This document shows positions 62,679 to 64,000 of a DNA stretch of 64,000 nucleotides, piece after piece. Location of the stretch: contig NZ_LT629770.1 in assembly GCF_900105335.1 (NCBI RefSeq), positions 2,604,001 through 2,668,000 on the forward strand, in the 5' to 3' direction. Position 1 is the first letter of the stretch. Each line of letters starts with the position of its first letter. Source of the stretch: Microbacterium paraoxydans. Lineage in GTDB: Bacteria; Actinomycetota; Actinomycetes; Actinomycetales; Microbacteriaceae. Below the pieces are notes generated by a model that was given only the letters and a program-made list of their open reading frames with translations, did not search any database and had not been told where the DNA came from. The translations under genes and the position numbers were made by a program.

Positions 62679-64000
62679 ATGGCACGCACGGCGCACGCAG
62701 ACGACTTCGCGCTCTCCCGAGTGACTCCAGAGGCCCGCAAGCCCTGGTTCGGAATCGCCGTCCAGCGATTCGGACAGGTCTCCGCCCTCTCGCAGTTCCT
62801 CCTCGGCGCGACCCTCGGTTACAGCATGACCTTCGGCGAGGCCGTCCTCGCCTTCCTGTTCGGCTCGCTCATCCTCGAGGTGATCATGTGCGTGGTCGGC
62901 TTCATCGGCCAGCGCGAGGGCCTGAACACCGCGCTCCTCGCCCGCTGGACGGGCTTCGGCGAGATCGGCGCGTCGCTCGTCGGCCTCGCGATCGGCATCA
63001 GCCTCATCGGCTGGTTCGGCATCCAGTCCGCCATCTCGGCGCAGTCGCTCGACGCCCTCATGCCCGGTGCCCTGCCGGTCTGGGCGTGGAGCCTCATCTT
63101 CGGCCTCGCCGTCACCGCGATCGTCGCCTTCGGCTTCGTCGGGATGCAGTGGCTCGCGAACATCACCGTGCCGCTGTTCCTGATCCTCGTCGGCTGGTCC
63201 GTCATCTCCGAGCTCACCCGCCACGACATCGGCGAGCTGCTCACCGGCCCGGCGCCCGGCCCGACCATGAGCGTCTGGGCGGGCACCGGCATCGTCGCCG
63301 GCGGTCTCATCGTCGGCGCGATCATCACGGGCGACATGACCCGCTTCAACCGCTCGCGGGCCGACGTCGTCAAGCAGACCGTGCTCGGCGTCTCCCTCGG
63401 CGAGTTCGTGATCGGCCTCGCCGGCGTGCTTCTCGCCCACGCGGCGGCGACCGGCGACATCGTCGCGATCGTCACCTCGTCCGTCGGGTTCGTCGGCCTG
63501 TTCATCGTGCTGACCGGCACGCTGAAGATCAACGACTGGAACCTGTACTCCTCCACGCTCGGCCTGGTGAACTTCATCTCCACGGCCTTCGGCAAGAACC
63601 TGCACCGCGTCACCACCACGATCGTCCTCGGCGTCGTCGGATCGGTGCTGGCGGCCGTCGGCATCCTCGGACAGTTCACCGAGTTCCTCGTCGTGCTCAG
63701 CGTCGCGTTCCCGCCGATCGCCGGGATCATGGTCGCCGAGTACTACGTGGTGCGCCGCTGGCGTCCTGAGCTCGACGCGACCCGCGAGACCGGAACCCTG
63801 CCCGGCACCGCGCCCCGCATCGTCCCGGCCACGATCGTCGTCTGGCTGGTCTCCTCGCTGGTCGGCTACTTCGTGACCTGGGGCATCCCCTCGCTGCTCA
63901 GCCTCTTCCTGTCGATGGTGCTCTACATCGTCGCCGGCAAGCTCGGCTGGGTGCGCGGCGTCGGCGTCGCGACCACCCGACAGGCGAACCCCGTCGACAG
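62679..64000 (+). CDS. NCS1-family cytosine/purine permease (CodB-like), 3' end outside window
   Basis: Nucleobase:cation symporter-1 family transporter; about 440 codons are present and the frame is open at the right edge. GAAGGA precedes the ATG. About 12 membrane segments are expected; 11 or so are visible, with conserved QVSALSQFLLGATLGYSMTF, WFGIQSAISAQSLDALMPGA, and TGDMTRFNRSRADVVKQT in the middle. CodB-like members import cytosine; related ones take allantoin or thiamine precursors, so the substrate is open. No deaminase is adjacent in the window. Confidence 0.88.
   Translation, partial: MARTAHADDFALSRVTPEARKPWFGIAVQRFGQVSALSQFLLGATLGYSMTFGEAVLAFLFGSLILEVIMCVVGFIGQREGLNTALLARWTGFGEIGASLVGLAIGISLIGWFGIQSAISAQSLDALMPGALPVWAWSLIFGLAVTAIVAFGFVGMQWLANITVPLFLILVGWSVISELTRHDIGELLTGPAPGPTMSVWAGTGIVAGGLIVGAIITGDMTRFNRSRADVVKQTVLGVSLGEFVIGLAGVLLAHAAATGDIVAIVTSSVGFVGLFIVLTGTLKINDWNLYSSTLGLVNFISTAFGKNLHRVTTTIVLGVVGSVLAAVGILGQFTEFLVVLSVAFPPIAGIMVAEYYVVRRWRPELDATRETGTLPGTAPRIVPATIVVWLVSSLVGYFVTWGIPSLLSLFLSMVLYIVAGKLGWVRGVGVATTRQANPVD

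Overview
The window looks like a piece of a high-GC actinobacterial chromosome, most likely from the Microbacteriaceae and close to Microbacterium. The evidence is strong G/C bias at third codon positions, -10 boxes of the form TAnnnT placed so close to start codons that several genes look leaderless, many GTG starts, ATGA/GTGA overlaps inside operons, and gene families typical of that group (MetPS, DUF1206, SufSU, an archaeal-type AspRS under a T-box). It is dense chromosomal sequence with one degenerate, foreign-looking stretch at about 39.6-45.1 kb. I saw no CRISPR array, no intact integrase or transposase, and no rRNA.

Layout. 1-3.3 kb: 3' end of serS, a HAD phosphatase, tRNA-Ser(TGA) and an LCP cell-wall ligase. 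3.3-15.1 kb: a complete L-rhamnose operon on the minus strand (ABC importer, mutarotase, isomerase, an esterase-like hydrolase, bifunctional aldolase/dehydrogenase, kinase) with a divergent LacI regulator and readable promoter and operators. 15.1-27.3 kb: K+ channel-like protein, tRNA-Ser(GCT), a MarR/SDR divergent pair, the MetPS transporter with its 44-residue subunit, two GyrI-domain proteins, DUF1206, sufSU, a GntR regulator, a predicted exported zinc peptidase, and tRNA-Arg(ACG). 27.3-39.6 kb: LysR and a stand-alone fumarate-reductase-type flavoprotein, L-serine dehydratase, a TetR/ABC export unit, HrpB helicase, flotillin, MarR.

39.6-45.1 kb: a low-density island with a frameshifted gene remnant, a DUF2971-like protein, an 813-residue protein with a PD-(D/E)XK-like nuclease core, and about 800 bp of gene debris. 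This is the best candidate here for an undescribed accessory (possibly defence) module.

45.1-64 kb: a TetR-controlled ABC transporter, an alanine:cation symporter, Zn alcohol dehydrogenase, a TetR/DUF1304/oxidoreductase unit, GntR, aspS and terC transcribed divergently from one intergenic region that carries two different riboswitches (a translational T-box for aspS and a yybP-ykoY manganese element for terC), a CNNM/CorC protein, an arginase-family enzyme, a DesK/DesR-like two-component pair, threonine synthase, and the start of an NCS1 permease.

Two families of intergenic nested palindromes recur: family A at about 30.1 and 62.5 kb, family B at about 21.9, 32.9 and 37.2 kb. Neither is explained by the genes.
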